Below, piece after piece: positions 9,081 to 18,034 of a DNA stretch of 64,000 nucleotides. How positions within the stretch are numbered: position 1 is the stretch's first letter; each line of letters opens with the position of its first letter. The stretch is from Pseudoalteromonas sp. XMcav2-N (GTDB lineage Bacteria > Pseudomonadota > Gammaproteobacteria > Enterobacterales > Alteromonadaceae). The notes beneath the pieces are model-generated. The model worked only from the letters and a program-made list of their open reading frames with translations, had not been told where the DNA came from and made no database searches. The position numbers and the translations under genes are program-made. The stretch is from contig NZ_JAMXSF010000001.1 in NCBI RefSeq assembly GCF_024124545.1, forward strand, positions 248,001 to 312,000. The letters are read 5' to 3'.

Positions 9081-11411
9081 CTATCTGATTTCCACAACTT
9101 TACTGGCCTTTTTATACCGTATTTTAAAACCCGGCCAGGCAGGCAACTCCCAGCGTTTCGGCGCATCTTTTCGGTTTCCACTGATGTACTCTAATAAAAT
9201 ACGCTTGGCACTAAAGCTGTAAGTAACCAGCATGGCCAATTCAGGTAACTCAACCTGTAGCGGATACTTTTCTATAAAAGGATTGATGATCCAGTCCTCA
9301 ATAGGGTGATAAGACAGATCCTCAACATCTATCAGCGTAAGGTCCCCTGGTGTCTCTACACCGAGATCTGTCAAAGTCTGTGCAATCCATTCGGTCGCTT
9401 TCGGTTGTTGCGGTGTCTCTGCTTGCTGTTGTTGATGATAGAGCGCCTCATACGCCAGCATGGTGCTTACTTGTTTGTAAACCCCCTGGAAAAGTAGATC
9501 TTGCTCAATCAGGCTAACACAGGCTGGAATGAGCATAGCACCGTCAGCACGTTGGGTCTGCTTTTGCACAGATGTACCGGCATAGGTTTTTACCTGTTCA
9601 ACCCATACTTTGTCTTCGAGTAAATAGGCGCGCTCCAGAATGGTTTCTGTGCGTGCATATTGAGCCAGCAAGGACACAGGCACAGGGGCCGACAAAGTAG
9701 CCAATGTTGTTGCCTGTTTGATGCCTTTCCCCGCCAGCGCATATGTGTCCATTACGATCATAGCTTCACAGTTATCGACAATCCGCGATTCTTTGGCAGG
9801 TACGACTTCGCTGACACCGTTGCCGAATGCGCCGCGACGATTTTGCCTTTTGATATATAACCAGTCCGGTCGAGCAGAGGCGATCGCTGTGAGTAGTGCA
9901 TCCCTGTCATAACTTGCGGCTTTATCGAGAGGCGGCAGGGAGAAGGCCTCTCTTAGTTGCGCACTGAATTGTCTGGCCTCGCGCAGGGCTTCTTCTTCGA
10001 TACGCAGGGAAGGGGCCTTGCCGCGTATCAGTGCTATTACCAGCTCCAGATCACAGTTGTTTGGTAGCGCTTTGCAGAGTTGCTCGATTTGCTCTGCATC
10101 ACTCGGTAACTGGTAGACGCGGGCAGGGACCGACATCACGGCCACAGCATCTATCATTGCCTGGCGCAGACGGTTGTCGGGCATATGGGTGATCAGGTGA
10201 CCCAGCTCGACATCGACAGGCAAAGGGTAGAGCTGCTTGCCAAGCTCAGTAGCACGATTGTGCGCGTCAAGGGCACCTATCTTTCTGAGCAGATCAAGGG
10301 CCTTTTGTGCTGAGCTGGCTGGCAGGGGGTCGATAAAACTCAGCGCGTCGATGCCATCTGTGGCACAGCCTGCAGCCAGTACCAGCTCAGTGAGTGCTTC
10401 TCTTTGTACTTCGGGCGGGGTTCTCTCTATCAGTGGTGCGTATTGCCCATAGAGGCGCAAACAGAGGCCTTCCTGAGTCCGTCCGGCGCGACCCAGGCGC
10501 TGCTTTGCCGAATCTCTGCCAATAGCATCCAGGCCCAGCACTGTTTTGCCATTTCTCAGGTGGGTACGTCGTTCCAAGCCCGAATCAATGACACAGGTAA
10601 TATTGGGAATGGTCAGCGAGGTTTCCGCAACATTGGTAGCCAAAATAATCCGTTGTTGCGCCTGTTGTTGCAGTGCCCTTTGCTGATCTATTGGCGCACA
10701 GCCACTAAATAAAGGGATTACTAAGGCCCCAAGCGCTTTAACCTGGGCGGCACATTGCATGATTTCGCCTTTACCTGGCAGGAAAACCAGGATATCGCCC
10801 TGAGTGCGTTGTAAAGCGTACTCGCAGGCAGCCTTAACGCGTTCGCTCAGAATATCTCGGCTTGGCATAGCGCGCATGTCTTTAGCCAGGAAACGCTCTT
10901 CAACGTCAAACATTTTTCCTTCAGAGGTCAGTAAAGGGGCACCCAGATAACTTGCGAGTCTGTCGGCTGACAAAGTTGCTGAGGTAACAATAAGTCGATG
11001 GGCTGCTTGTTGTTTTAACATTGCCAGTAACAAGTCCATATCCCAGCGTCTCTCATGGAATTCATCCAGCATGACAACAGCAAAATTAATCAGTCGATTT
11101 TCAAAGTACCAGCGCAGCGCCACGCCGGGTGTTGCGAATACTATCTCTGTACTTTCTCTAAACTGACCTTCAAAGCGGATAGCATACCCTACCTGCTCTC
11201 CAAGTGGGCTGCCTTGCTGCTGCGCGACATATTCAGCCAGCGAGGTACAGGCGATACGACGAGGCTGGATCACCAGTACCCGACCTTGCTGCGCTGCCCA
11301 TACTGGGAGTTGGGTGGACTTTCCTGAGCCCGTGGCTGCAGCGACAATAACGTTGCCGCGAGCTAAATAGTTGCAAAACTGTGCTTTTATCTGTTCGATT
11401 GGCAGTGACAT
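9081..11411 (-). CDS. hrpB: HrpB-like DEAH-family ATP-dependent helicase
   Basis: A 776-residue superfamily 2 helicase. Motif I is TGSGKST (27-33), motif II is DEFH (116-119), motif III SAT (144-146), then ATNVAETSLTIP and QRLGRAGRT (motifs V and VI). The DEFH variant, in LDEFHER, is typical of bacterial HrpB rather than HrpA (DEAH). After the helicase core come the winged-helix/HA2-type region and an HrpB-type C-terminal half; E. coli HrpB has 809 residues, so the length fits. The biological role of HrpB is poorly defined; RNA remodelling is assumed. It is transcribed towards the lipoprotein genes and divergently from the mtfA-like gene. Confidence 0.85.
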   Translation of the reverse strand: MSLPIEQIKAQFCNYLARGNVIVAAATGSGKSTQLPVWAAQQGRVLVIQPRRIACTSLAEYVAQQQGSPLGEQVGYAIRFEGQFRESTEIVFATPGVALRWYFENRLINFAVVMLDEFHERRWDMDLLLAMLKQQAAHRLIVTSATLSADRLASYLGAPLLTSEGKMFDVEERFLAKDMRAMPSRDILSERVKAACEYALQRTQGDILVFLPGKGEIMQCAAQVKALGALVIPLFSGCAPIDQQRALQQQAQQRIILATNVAETSLTIPNITCVIDSGLERRTHLRNGKTVLGLDAIGRDSAKQRLGRAGRTQEGLCLRLYGQYAPLIERTPPEVQREALTELVLAAGCATDGIDALSFIDPLPASSAQKALDLLRKIGALDAHNRATELGKQLYPLPVDVELGHLITHMPDNRLRQAMIDAVAVMSVPARVYQLPSDAEQIEQLCKALPNNCDLELVIALIRGKAPSLRIEEEALREARQFSAQLREAFSLPPLDKAASYDRDALLTAIASARPDWLYIKRQNRRGAFGNGVSEVVPAKESRIVDNCEAMIVMDTYALAGKGIKQATTLATLSAPVPVSLLAQYARTETILERAYLLEDKVWVEQVKTYAGTSVQKQTQRADGAMLIPACVSLIEQDLLFQGVYKQVSTMLAYEALYHQQQQAETPQQPKATEWIAQTLTDLGVETPGDLTLIDVEDLSYHPIEDWIINPFIEKYPLQVELPELAMLVTYSFSAKRILLEYISGNRKDAPKRWELPAWPGFKIRYKKASKVVEIR

Positions 11412-11526
11412 ACGGAATTGATACTGTTAGATATTTTTTAAAAGTGTTTGAGATTTTAGCAAATCCAGCTTGAAAAGGCTGCCTGTGGGGCGCATCTCAG
11501 AATTAAAATATCAACACGAAATTACT

Positions 11527-12357
11527 ATGACAGAAATTAGTCTACTCATTGCCCTGATAATGTTTTGTGTTATCTACTGGCGCCTTGATGACTTCAAACG
11601 AGCGTATTGGCAGCGTAAATACACAGACCAGTCTCTTAGCGAACTGGACAGGCAGGTGCTACTCAGATACATGCCGATTTATCGAAATATGACCGACCAT
11701 GACAGAGCACGATTAGAGCGCCATATCTTGTGGTTTCTTGGCGAAAAACGTCTGCTGGGTCGTGACGGTTTGAAAACTAATCGGGCAATGGCACTCATTA
11801 TTGCAGCAGATGCCTGTTTACTGGTACTCAATCAGCAGTGGCCCCTCTATCCCAATGTCAAAGAGATCTTATTGTACCCCAGCAGCTATTATGCCGGGCA
11901 GAATAGTCGTGACAGTGCGGGGCTGGTGAGCTTTCATACTGTGGTACGTCAGGGCGAGTCATGGCCAGGGGGGACACTGGTATTGAGCTGGCATGATGTG
12001 CTGGAAGGTAACCGCCTGCCCGAAGATGGTCACAACCTGGTGTTTCATGAATTTGCACACCAGTTAGATCAACAGACGGGGCAGACAAATGGCACACCAC
12101 AACTGCCAAAGGGCATGAGCTACAAAAAGTGGGGAGAGGTGTTATCACGCGCTTATCAGCAGCTTAAAACGCAACTGGCGTATCATATGCCGCACGTGGT
12201 ACATGAATATGGCGCGACCAATGAAGCGGAGTTTTTTGCGGTGATCACCGAAACCTTCATTGAAAAGCCACTGCAACTGAAACAGGAAAACCCAGAATTA
12301 TTTAATCTGTTGAACGAATACTATCGATTCGATCCGCGCGACTGGATCAGTAGCTAA
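11527..12357 (+). CDS. mtfA: MtfA-type zinc peptidase (M90 family)
   Basis: A 276-residue protein with the zinc-metallopeptidase motif HEFAH at about 174-178, a conserved downstream Glu in NEAEFFAVITE, and the flanking LVLSWHDVLEG block seen in MtfA. In E. coli MtfA binds the repressor Mlc and so modulates ptsG, and has aminopeptidase activity. Unlike the E. coli protein this one begins with a membrane-spanning segment (LLIALIMFCVIYW), so it is probably anchored in the inner membrane facing the cytoplasm. The ATG at 11527 is preferred; an in-frame TTG at 11470 would put 19 polar residues before the membrane segment. Whether Mlc is the target here is unknown. Confidence 0.82.
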   Translation: MTEISLLIALIMFCVIYWRLDDFKRAYWQRKYTDQSLSELDRQVLLRYMPIYRNMTDHDRARLERHILWFLGEKRLLGRDGLKTNRAMALIIAADACLLVLNQQWPLYPNVKEILLYPSSYYAGQNSRDSAGLVSFHTVVRQGESWPGGTLVLSWHDVLEGNRLPEDGHNLVFHEFAHQLDQQTGQTNGTPQLPKGMSYKKWGEVLSRAYQQLKTQLAYHMPHVVHEYGATNEAEFFAVITETFIEKPLQLKQENPELFNLLNEYYRFDPRDWISS

Positions 12358-12428
12358 TGCGCTGGGTGCCTGGCGTTCTATTCAGAATAGTTCTTGCCGG
12401 ATTTCGCCAACTTATAAATCGCAGGCAT

Positions 12429-12460
12429 AAAAAAACCGCTTCATTTGAAGCGGTTTTTTA
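12429..12460. terminator. Bidirectional terminator between mtfA and deaD
   Basis: The stem CCGCTTCA / TGAAGCGG is flanked by A residues on one side and T residues on the other, so it works on both strands between the convergent genes. Confidence 0.9.
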
Positions 12461-12471
12461 TTTAAGTCAGA

Positions 12472-14316
12472 TTATGAAAAGCTGATCTCGCCGCGCTCTT
12501 TGCGTCTGCCGTCACGCTTGTCACCACGTGGATCTTTGAAGCTGCGCTTGCGATCACCACGGCCTTCGTTACGGCCTTCAAAGCGACGCTCATCACGACC
12601 GCCTGAACGGCGTTCGCCACCGCGACGCTCACCACCATTGCCTTGATCGGCAGGGTGTGTGCTTTTGGTCATCTTCATTGGGCGCTGACAAATGTAAACG
12701 CTTTGGAAGTGTGACAGCGTATCTGCTGGCATATCCTGAGGCAGCTGAACGGTGCTGTGCTCATCAAACAAACGGATTTCACCGATAAACTTGCTTGAGA
12801 TATCAGCTTCGTTCGCAATTGCACCAACAATGTTCTTTACCTGTACGCCGTGCTCACGACCTACTTCGATACGATAGGTATCCATAGGACCGGTGTTGCG
12901 ACGTGCATTGCCTCTGCGTTCACCACGCTCGCCACGTTCACCACGACGCTCGCGGTTACCGTCACGGTTACCATCGCGCTCGCGACGCTCACGTTGCACC
13001 TGAATTTCCTGAACTTTCAGCGGCGACTGCTGCTGTGCCAGGCACAGAAGTGCTGCGGCCAGCTCTGTTTGGCTCAGTTCCAGTTTTTCAGCCATGCCCT
13101 GTGCTACTTCACTGAAGAACTCGATGTCTTTGTGATCCAGCGCCAGGCTTAGCTTGCTTTGTAGTGCTTCAATGCGCTTCTGCTCAACGACTTTCGCGTT
13201 AGGCAGCTCAACCTGCTCGATGTCAGAGCGGGTATGACGCATGATGTTACGTAGCAGGTAACGTTCATTACCTTTCACGAACAGGATAGCTTTACCTTTA
13301 CGACCAGCACGACCAGTACGGCCGATACGGTGTACATAAGCTTCGCTGTCTTGCGGGATATCATAGTTGATAACCAGGCTCAGACGATCTACGTCCAGAC
13401 CACGCGCCGCAACGTCAGTTGCGATAACGATGTCTAACAGACCGCTCTTCAAACGCTCTACCGTACGCTCACGGGCTTGCTGGTTCATGTCACCATTCAG
13501 TGGTGCCGCAGAGAAACCTTCGCGTTCAAGTAGTTCAGCCAGCTGAACTGTGTCGTTACGAGTACGCACAAACACGATAGATGCATCGTAATCTTCCGCT
13601 TCTAAGAAACGTACGATGGCTTTGTTTTTATGCGTCGTTGCACGCCAGTAAACTTGCTCAATTGTGTCAACAGTCGAGTTACGTGGCGTGATTTTTACTT
13701 GCTCTGCGTTATCTAAGTACTTAGAACAAATAGATTGGATCTGCTTTGGCATGGTTGCAGAGAACAAACAGGTTTGCTTCTCTACCGGTGTTTTTTCCAT
13801 GATGCTTTCAACATCATCGATAAAGCCCATGCGTAGCATCTCATCGGCCTCGTCCAGCACTAAGGCTTTCAGATCCGACAAATCGATGGTCTTACGGTTA
13901 ATATGGTCAATCAAACGACCCGGTGTTGCCACAATGATCTGTGCGCCACGGCGTAGTGCGCTTAGCTGCACGCCATAGCTTTGTCCGCCATACAGAGCCA
14001 ATACTTCAACACCTTTGGTGTATTTTGCGTATTGGTTGAAGGCTTCCGCGACCTGTAAAGCCAGTTCGCGTGTTGGAGTCAATACTAATATCTGTGGTTG
14101 CTTAACGGATGCGTCAACATTGTTTAATAGCGGCAACGCGAACGCCGCCGTTTTGCCCGTACCCGTCTGCGCTAGTCCCAGCACGTCCTTTCTTTCTAGC
14201 AATAACGGTATACATTGAGCCTGGATCTCAGAAGGTGATTGATATCCCAGCTCTTCGACTGCCTTTAAAATTGCAGGAGAAAGATCTAAAGATTCAAACG
14301 TGACTGGTTCTGACAT
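12472..14316 (-). CDS. deaD: DEAD-box RNA helicase DeaD/CsdA
   Basis: A 614-residue DEAD-box helicase. The Q motif is FESLDL...IQAQCIP, motif I TGTGKT (51-56), motif II DEAD (155-158), SAT (186-188) and motif VI HRIGRTGRAGR. A dimerisation region and a DbpA-like RNA-binding domain follow (about 470-545, DTYRIEVGREHGVQVKNIVGAI). Between and after these are arginine- and glycine-rich tracts (RERRERDGNRDGNRERR and a similar tail) typical of RNA-binding disordered regions. DeaD unwinds structured RNA in 50S assembly, cold adaptation and the degradosome; E. coli DeaD has 629 residues. The 155-base region upstream of the start is AT-rich and may be a cold-regulated leader, which is inference only. 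Confidence 0.95.
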   Translation of the reverse strand: MSEPVTFESLDLSPAILKAVEELGYQSPSEIQAQCIPLLLERKDVLGLAQTGTGKTAAFALPLLNNVDASVKQPQILVLTPTRELALQVAEAFNQYAKYTKGVEVLALYGGQSYGVQLSALRRGAQIIVATPGRLIDHINRKTIDLSDLKALVLDEADEMLRMGFIDDVESIMEKTPVEKQTCLFSATMPKQIQSICSKYLDNAEQVKITPRNSTVDTIEQVYWRATTHKNKAIVRFLEAEDYDASIVFVRTRNDTVQLAELLEREGFSAAPLNGDMNQQARERTVERLKSGLLDIVIATDVAARGLDVDRLSLVINYDIPQDSEAYVHRIGRTGRAGRKGKAILFVKGNERYLLRNIMRHTRSDIEQVELPNAKVVEQKRIEALQSKLSLALDHKDIEFFSEVAQGMAEKLELSQTELAAALLCLAQQQSPLKVQEIQVQRERRERDGNRDGNRERRGERGERGERRGNARRNTGPMDTYRIEVGREHGVQVKNIVGAIANEADISSKFIGEIRLFDEHSTVQLPQDMPADTLSHFQSVYICQRPMKMTKSTHPADQGNGGERRGGERRSGGRDERRFEGRNEGRGDRKRSFKDPRGDKRDGRRKERGEISFS

Positions 14317-14488
14317 TAATGCGCCTCAACAAGTTAAAAGAGGCGGCATTGTACAGCAAAGAAAAAACAATTGCTTGCATAAATTGGCACTAATTTTGTA
14401 GGTATTTGATATTGGTCAAAAAATAAACTTATTTATTTTTCTTGATTGTTAGCTTGACAGATAAGTGGCTATTTTTAAGGGAAAATCA

Positions 14489-14521
14489 TGCCTGAATTGC
14501 AGCTTAATGGCGACTCAGGCA
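14489..14521 (-). terminator. Possible terminator of grxA
   Basis: On the minus strand TGCCTGA pairs with TCAGGCA around a 19-nt loop, followed by GATTTTCC. The T-run is short, so this is a weak call. Confidence 0.4.
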
Positions 14522-14540
14522 AGGATGATACGGCACTGTG

Positions 14541-14804
14541 TTACTGATACAGGCCCAGATTCTCTTTGGCATAAGCTTCAAACTCGGTAAAGCCGCCAAT
14601 GTGGTCCTGGTCAACGAAAATTTGCGGTACAGTTGGACAAGGCTTGCCTGCGGATTTTTCCAAATCTGCCTTGCTGACGCCTTCTTTGATGATATCAATG
14701 TAACGAAACTTAAAATCGTCGCGTTCATTGCTCAGGCGCTCTGCCAGATCTTTTGCACGGACACAATAAGGGCAGCCTTCACGGCCAAAAATCACAGTAA
14801 ACAT
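14541..14804 (-). CDS. grxA: Glutaredoxin 1
   Basis: An 87-residue glutaredoxin with the dithiol active site CPYC at 11-14, the TVPQIFVD cis-Pro segment and GGFTEFEAYAKENL, all closely matching E. coli GrxA. It uses glutathione to reduce ribonucleotide reductase, PAPS reductase and protein disulfides in the cytoplasm. The start at 14804 follows GGAGAACCCT; a longer open frame to 14870 has no ribosome-binding site and would add unrelated residues. It is on the same strand as ppiC, 102 bases downstream of it. gshA, which makes the first glutathione precursor, is elsewhere in this window (47.2 kb). Confidence 0.95.
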   Translation of the reverse strand: MFTVIFGREGCPYCVRAKDLAERLSNERDDFKFRYIDIIKEGVSKADLEKSAGKPCPTVPQIFVDQDHIGGFTEFEAYAKENLGLYQ

Positions 14805-14906
14805 AGGGTTCTCCAAATCATTGAGCTTGGTAATCAGTATATCGGCCTGCAGGCAAATTGAAACCGTCAAAAATCGATAGCCATGATTGAGAAAACCGAT
14901 GATGCC

Positions 14907-15185
14907 TCAGGAGCGATAGACCGTTTTGATGAGGTGGTAACCAAACTTAGTCTTGACCGGGCCGTGGACTTCATAAAGTGGCTTTTTGAACACCACATCA
15001 TCGAATGCTTTAACCATATCGCCTTTATTAAACTCACCAAGATCGCCACCGCGCTTTTTCGACGGACACAGAGAATGCTGTTTGGCCAGTTTGTTAAAAT
15101 CGCCGCCTTTGGCAAGCTTGGCTTTAATGGCAAGGCACTCTTTTTCGGTTTTAACTAAAATGTGGTAAGCACAGGCTTTTGGCAT
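14907..15185 (-). CDS. ppiC: Parvulin-type peptidyl-prolyl cis-trans isomerase
   Basis: A 92-residue single-domain parvulin, the same length as E. coli PpiC (93). The conserved stretches HILVKTEKE, HSLCPSKKRGGDLGEF, AFDDVVF and FGYHLIK are all present, including the two His and the Cys of the active-site cluster. It has no signal peptide and so is cytoplasmic. It catalyses cis-trans isomerisation at prolyl bonds. It is followed by grxA on the same strand; the two may be co-transcribed. Confidence 0.95.
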   Translation of the reverse strand: MPKACAYHILVKTEKECLAIKAKLAKGGDFNKLAKQHSLCPSKKRGGDLGEFNKGDMVKAFDDVVFKKPLYEVHGPVKTKFGYHLIKTVYRS

Positions 15186-15229
15186 GATTCAGGTCTCCGG
15201 ACTATCAAAGGCGCCGATCATGCAAGGAG

Positions 15230-15270
15230 AAGGCCGAAAACGCAAGCTTCAATTGCTTGCGTCCGGCCTT
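15230..15270 (-). terminator. Terminator-like hairpin after the TonB receptor
   Basis: A two-part stem: AAGGCCG pairs with CGGCCTT outside, and CGCAAGC with GCTTGCG inside. No long T-run follows on the minus strand, so Rho-independent function is uncertain. Confidence 0.5.
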
Positions 15271-15283
15271 TTCAAGGGAAGTA

Positions 15284-17353
15284 TTAGAAGGTCACGCTAA
15301 ACCCAATCGACGGGCGGATAGAGAAATCATCTTCCTCTTCTTCTATATACAGGTCGTTAACGGACTTAACTCTGTCGTAGTCTAGATCAATATAGGCAAT
15401 GTTTTCCTGACCATAGGCATTCATGAGTTCAAAGATCAGCTTGCCATCATTGCCGAATATCTCTGTTTTGCGCTCAAAGCGAATATCCAGGCGGTGATAC
15501 ACTTTGAACCGCTCTGAAAAGGGGTCGCCATAAACAGGTAAGAAGCGGCCATCATGATCGGGGTTTTCTCTCACACCGACAATGGGGGTATAAGCCTGAC
15601 CGCTGCGTGCGGTAAAATTGAAACCGCCTTGCCAGCGCTCATTGATCTCATAATGAAATACCGCGTTAAATACCAGTGGCGTATCGGCGTAATAGTCGCG
15701 GGTCATATTGCGGCTCAGGTCGGTACGCTCACTTTTTGAGTAACTCAATGCGACCCAGCCATACCAGTTATCGGTCTTGTTTTTGTTGATCAGCAGGTCG
15801 ACACCATAGGCGCGTCCTTCAACGTCGTTGCTATACAAATCAGCGGCATTGGGGCCGTCGTCAATGGCAAGTGGCAGATCGTCCATGGTCTTATAATATC
15901 CCTCAATTGACCAGCTCCACTCATTCTCCAGCTGCTGGCTGAAGCCCAGCGTATAGTGATCCGACACCTGAGATTTCAGCTTGGGGTTACCAATTTCTGG
16001 CAAAATGTATTCCACATTCTGCATGCGATTGTAGCGACCCGCCTTGGCACTGATGGTGCTGTTTTCCGTCACATAGTAACTGATCGCCAGACGAGGCGAG
16101 GTGAAGGTTTCATCGGTGTATTTGTTGTGCTGACTTTGTACTCCCAGCTCGCTCTGCCAGTCATCGCTCAGTTGCCAGATATGCGCCAGGCCAACAAAGC
16201 CACTGTCGATGTCGATGTTGCGCTTGCCGTTGATCCGCTCACCTTTTTTCAGATCGCAGTCGGGATCTAATTCTGTACACAAGTACTGGAAGGTGTCGTA
16301 ACTGTATTGCGTTTCGTTGTCAAAATAGGCCGCATCCACAACCAGCTGATGGGCCGGGTTAATGCGATAGTTCAGACGAGCCTTGTAGGTGTATTGTTTT
16401 TCTGACTCTTCTTCAAAATAACCGCTTGAAATGGTCGCACGGCGGCCATACTCGAGCCGGCCTGAATGGTCGAGCGCGCCAATTCCCACACGCAGATGCA
16501 GCTTGTCATTATAATGGTCCCACAACACGTTCTGGCTGTTGAATTCCCTGATAAATCGCGCGTCCCCCTGAAACTCCGGGGTCTTTTGCGCCAGCTCGGA
16601 GCGCTCGTTAAACCCGGCTGCTGCGGAGTCTTCTGCGCCGGTAAAGTTGAAGGTCAGGGTGTTGTTGGCGTTAATATCCCATAAAAACTTGCCCTGATAG
16701 TCGTGATCGTCTGGCGCATCATTGATGATCACACCGGTTGGCTCTCCGTCGTCATCTTCAAGCTCTTCACCTTCTTCAAAGAACAAGGGGAGGGTACTTT
16801 TTCGGCCCGAGACATAGAAAGCGGTACTGTCGCTAAGCTGACCTTCCACAAAAACACCGGCATTGAACATGGTCAGATCGAGTGTGGTGGTGATTGGCTG
16901 ATATTTAGGATTGCGCAGGGTGACATCAAACACCGCGCCCGTTGCATTACTGTAGCTGCTGCCGTAGCCTGCTGAGTAAAGCTGAAAATCCTGAATGATA
17001 TAGCGATTGAAGATAGAGCTGCCAAAGTCGTGGAAAATGTAACCCGCAGGCATAAAGTCCACTTCGAACATGTTGTCGCTTGGCGAAGAGCCGCGTACGG
17101 CGGGTGCACTCATTGAGCCGCCGGCTGCGACCACGCCAGGCAATGCGTAAACAGCGCGTAGTGGGTCGCCCATAGCACCAGGCATTTCTATCAGTTTTTC
17201 TGTATCTTCGGTGATCTCTGAGGTAATGGAGCTGCGTTTATAATGCACTTCGATGTGTTCTATATCTGCGCTAGTATTTGCCTGAGCTTGTAGCGCCATA
17301 CATAACATAATGGGCGACAGTACAAATGATTGTTTGAGCGAGCAGAGTGTCAT
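15284..17353 (-). CDS. TonB-dependent receptor with plug domain
   Basis: A 689-residue outer-membrane receptor. It has a signal peptide of about 25 residues ending LQAQA, a plug domain with PGVVAAGGSMSAPAVRGSSPSDN (about 75-95) and a barrel ending GFSVTF. It lacks the canonical YGSDAIAGVI plug signature of the two receptors at 1-8 kb, having YGSSYSNATGAVFDV instead, so it belongs to a different subfamily. An acidic stretch rich in Glu and Asp (EEGEELEDDDGEP, about 195-207) lies in an extracellular-loop position. Substrate unknown. A 14-bp imperfect palindrome at 17425-17438 lies about 70 bases upstream of the start. The next minus-strand gene upstream is a thioredoxin-like protein, 133 bases away. 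Confidence 0.88.
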   Translation of the reverse strand: MTLCSLKQSFVLSPIMLCMALQAQANTSADIEHIEVHYKRSSITSEITEDTEKLIEMPGAMGDPLRAVYALPGVVAAGGSMSAPAVRGSSPSDNMFEVDFMPAGYIFHDFGSSIFNRYIIQDFQLYSAGYGSSYSNATGAVFDVTLRNPKYQPITTTLDLTMFNAGVFVEGQLSDSTAFYVSGRKSTLPLFFEEGEELEDDDGEPTGVIINDAPDDHDYQGKFLWDINANNTLTFNFTGAEDSAAAGFNERSELAQKTPEFQGDARFIREFNSQNVLWDHYNDKLHLRVGIGALDHSGRLEYGRRATISSGYFEEESEKQYTYKARLNYRINPAHQLVVDAAYFDNETQYSYDTFQYLCTELDPDCDLKKGERINGKRNIDIDSGFVGLAHIWQLSDDWQSELGVQSQHNKYTDETFTSPRLAISYYVTENSTISAKAGRYNRMQNVEYILPEIGNPKLKSQVSDHYTLGFSQQLENEWSWSIEGYYKTMDDLPLAIDDGPNAADLYSNDVEGRAYGVDLLINKNKTDNWYGWVALSYSKSERTDLSRNMTRDYYADTPLVFNAVFHYEINERWQGGFNFTARSGQAYTPIVGVRENPDHDGRFLPVYGDPFSERFKVYHRLDIRFERKTEIFGNDGKLIFELMNAYGQENIAYIDLDYDRVKSVNDLYIEEEEDDFSIRPSIGFSVTF

Positions 17354-17424
17354 GTTAGTCCCTTGTTGAATCTAAGCTGAATAAGAATGGGGACTAGTGT
17401 ATGAGAATAAATCGTACCTTTGTT

Positions 17425-17438
17425 TTACCTTAGGGTAA
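17425..17438. promoter_or_regulatory. Imperfect palindrome upstream of the TonB receptor
   Basis: TTACCTTAGGGTAA has outer arms TTACC and GGTAA that are perfectly complementary. It lies in the 133-base gap upstream of the receptor start at 17353. It may be a repressor or activator site; no regulator can be named. Confidence 0.3.
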
Positions 17439-17486
17439 GAAATTGTCGATTACTCGAACACTTTCTTACACTTAGCGCAGCTTGAA

Positions 17487-17972
17487 TCAGAGTCTGGCAC
17501 GTATCCCAAGCTCGCTGGAGTAGCCGACTGATCGCTCGACCACTTTCAGGTCATCTGATAATACATAATAAGTGGGATAGGCTTTGATCTTGTAATCGGA
17601 GGCCGTACTGCTATTGCCGAGTAATACAGGCATGCTCAGTGATAAATCGTCTACAAAGGCGCTGACCGCGTCTGTGTTTTCAAAGTCCAGCGCAATGGCA
17701 ACGGCATTCACTTTGCCCGCCTCATGCAGCTTGTTAAGATTTGGCATGCTGTATCGGCAAATGCTGCACCAGGGGGCGAAGAAGTACACCACAGATTTTT
17801 GTCCCTGCAAAGACTTAATGGATACTCTTTGTGTGGGTTGCTCGAGTACCGGCAAAGAGAAATAGGGGGCAGAGGCTTTGCCATCGTCTGCCAGCATCCC
17901 AAGTTCCTGATAGGCAGTCACAGCCAGAAAAACAATGGCAAAAATAATGAGTTGTAAAACTGTTTTTAACAT
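17487..17972 (-). CDS. Membrane-anchored thioredoxin-like (TlpA-type) protein
   Basis: A 161-residue protein with an N-terminal membrane anchor or uncleaved signal (MLKTVLQLIIFAIVFLAV) and a thioredoxin fold carrying the active site WCSIC (Cys 69 and 72), then a cis-Pro loop in KAYPTYYVL. It is expected to face the periplasm and reduce or isomerise disulfides, as TlpA/ResA proteins do. Its partner is unknown and no cytochrome-c maturation genes are adjacent. The ATG at 17972 directly follows an inverted repeat; an in-frame TTG at 17984 has GGAAG 7 nt upstream and is an alternative start. It lies 62 bases downstream of the olsF-like gene on the same strand, probably in one operon. Confidence 0.8.
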   Translation of the reverse strand: MLKTVLQLIIFAIVFLAVTAYQELGMLADDGKASAPYFSLPVLEQPTQRVSIKSLQGQKSVVYFFAPWCSICRYSMPNLNKLHEAGKVNAVAIALDFENTDAVSAFVDDLSLSMPVLLGNSSTASDYKIKAYPTYYVLSDDLKVVERSVGYSSELGIRARL

Positions 17973-18004
17973 TCGCGCTCGCAAATAAGGGCTTCCGAGC
18001 GCGA
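17973..18004 (-). promoter_or_regulatory. Inverted repeat enclosing the ribosome-binding site of the thioredoxin-like gene
   Basis: A perfect 9-bp inverted repeat, TCGCGCTCG / CGAGCGCGA, with a 14-nt loop containing GGAAG. On the minus strand its second arm ends exactly at the ATG (17972). In mRNA it would form a very GC-rich hairpin holding the initiation region. Confidence 0.5.
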
Positions 18005-18034
18005 GTATAAATAAAAAAACCGCAACAACACAAA

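Noticed and set aside
12500..13010. Repetitive DNA in the deaD C-terminal region
   Set aside because: It encodes the Arg/Gly-rich tail of the helicase and is not a mobile or CRISPR repeat.
17354..17420. Possible Fur box upstream of the TonB receptor at 15.3 kb
   Set aside because: The best match (around ATGAGAATAAATCGTA) fits the Fur core at too few positions to support it.
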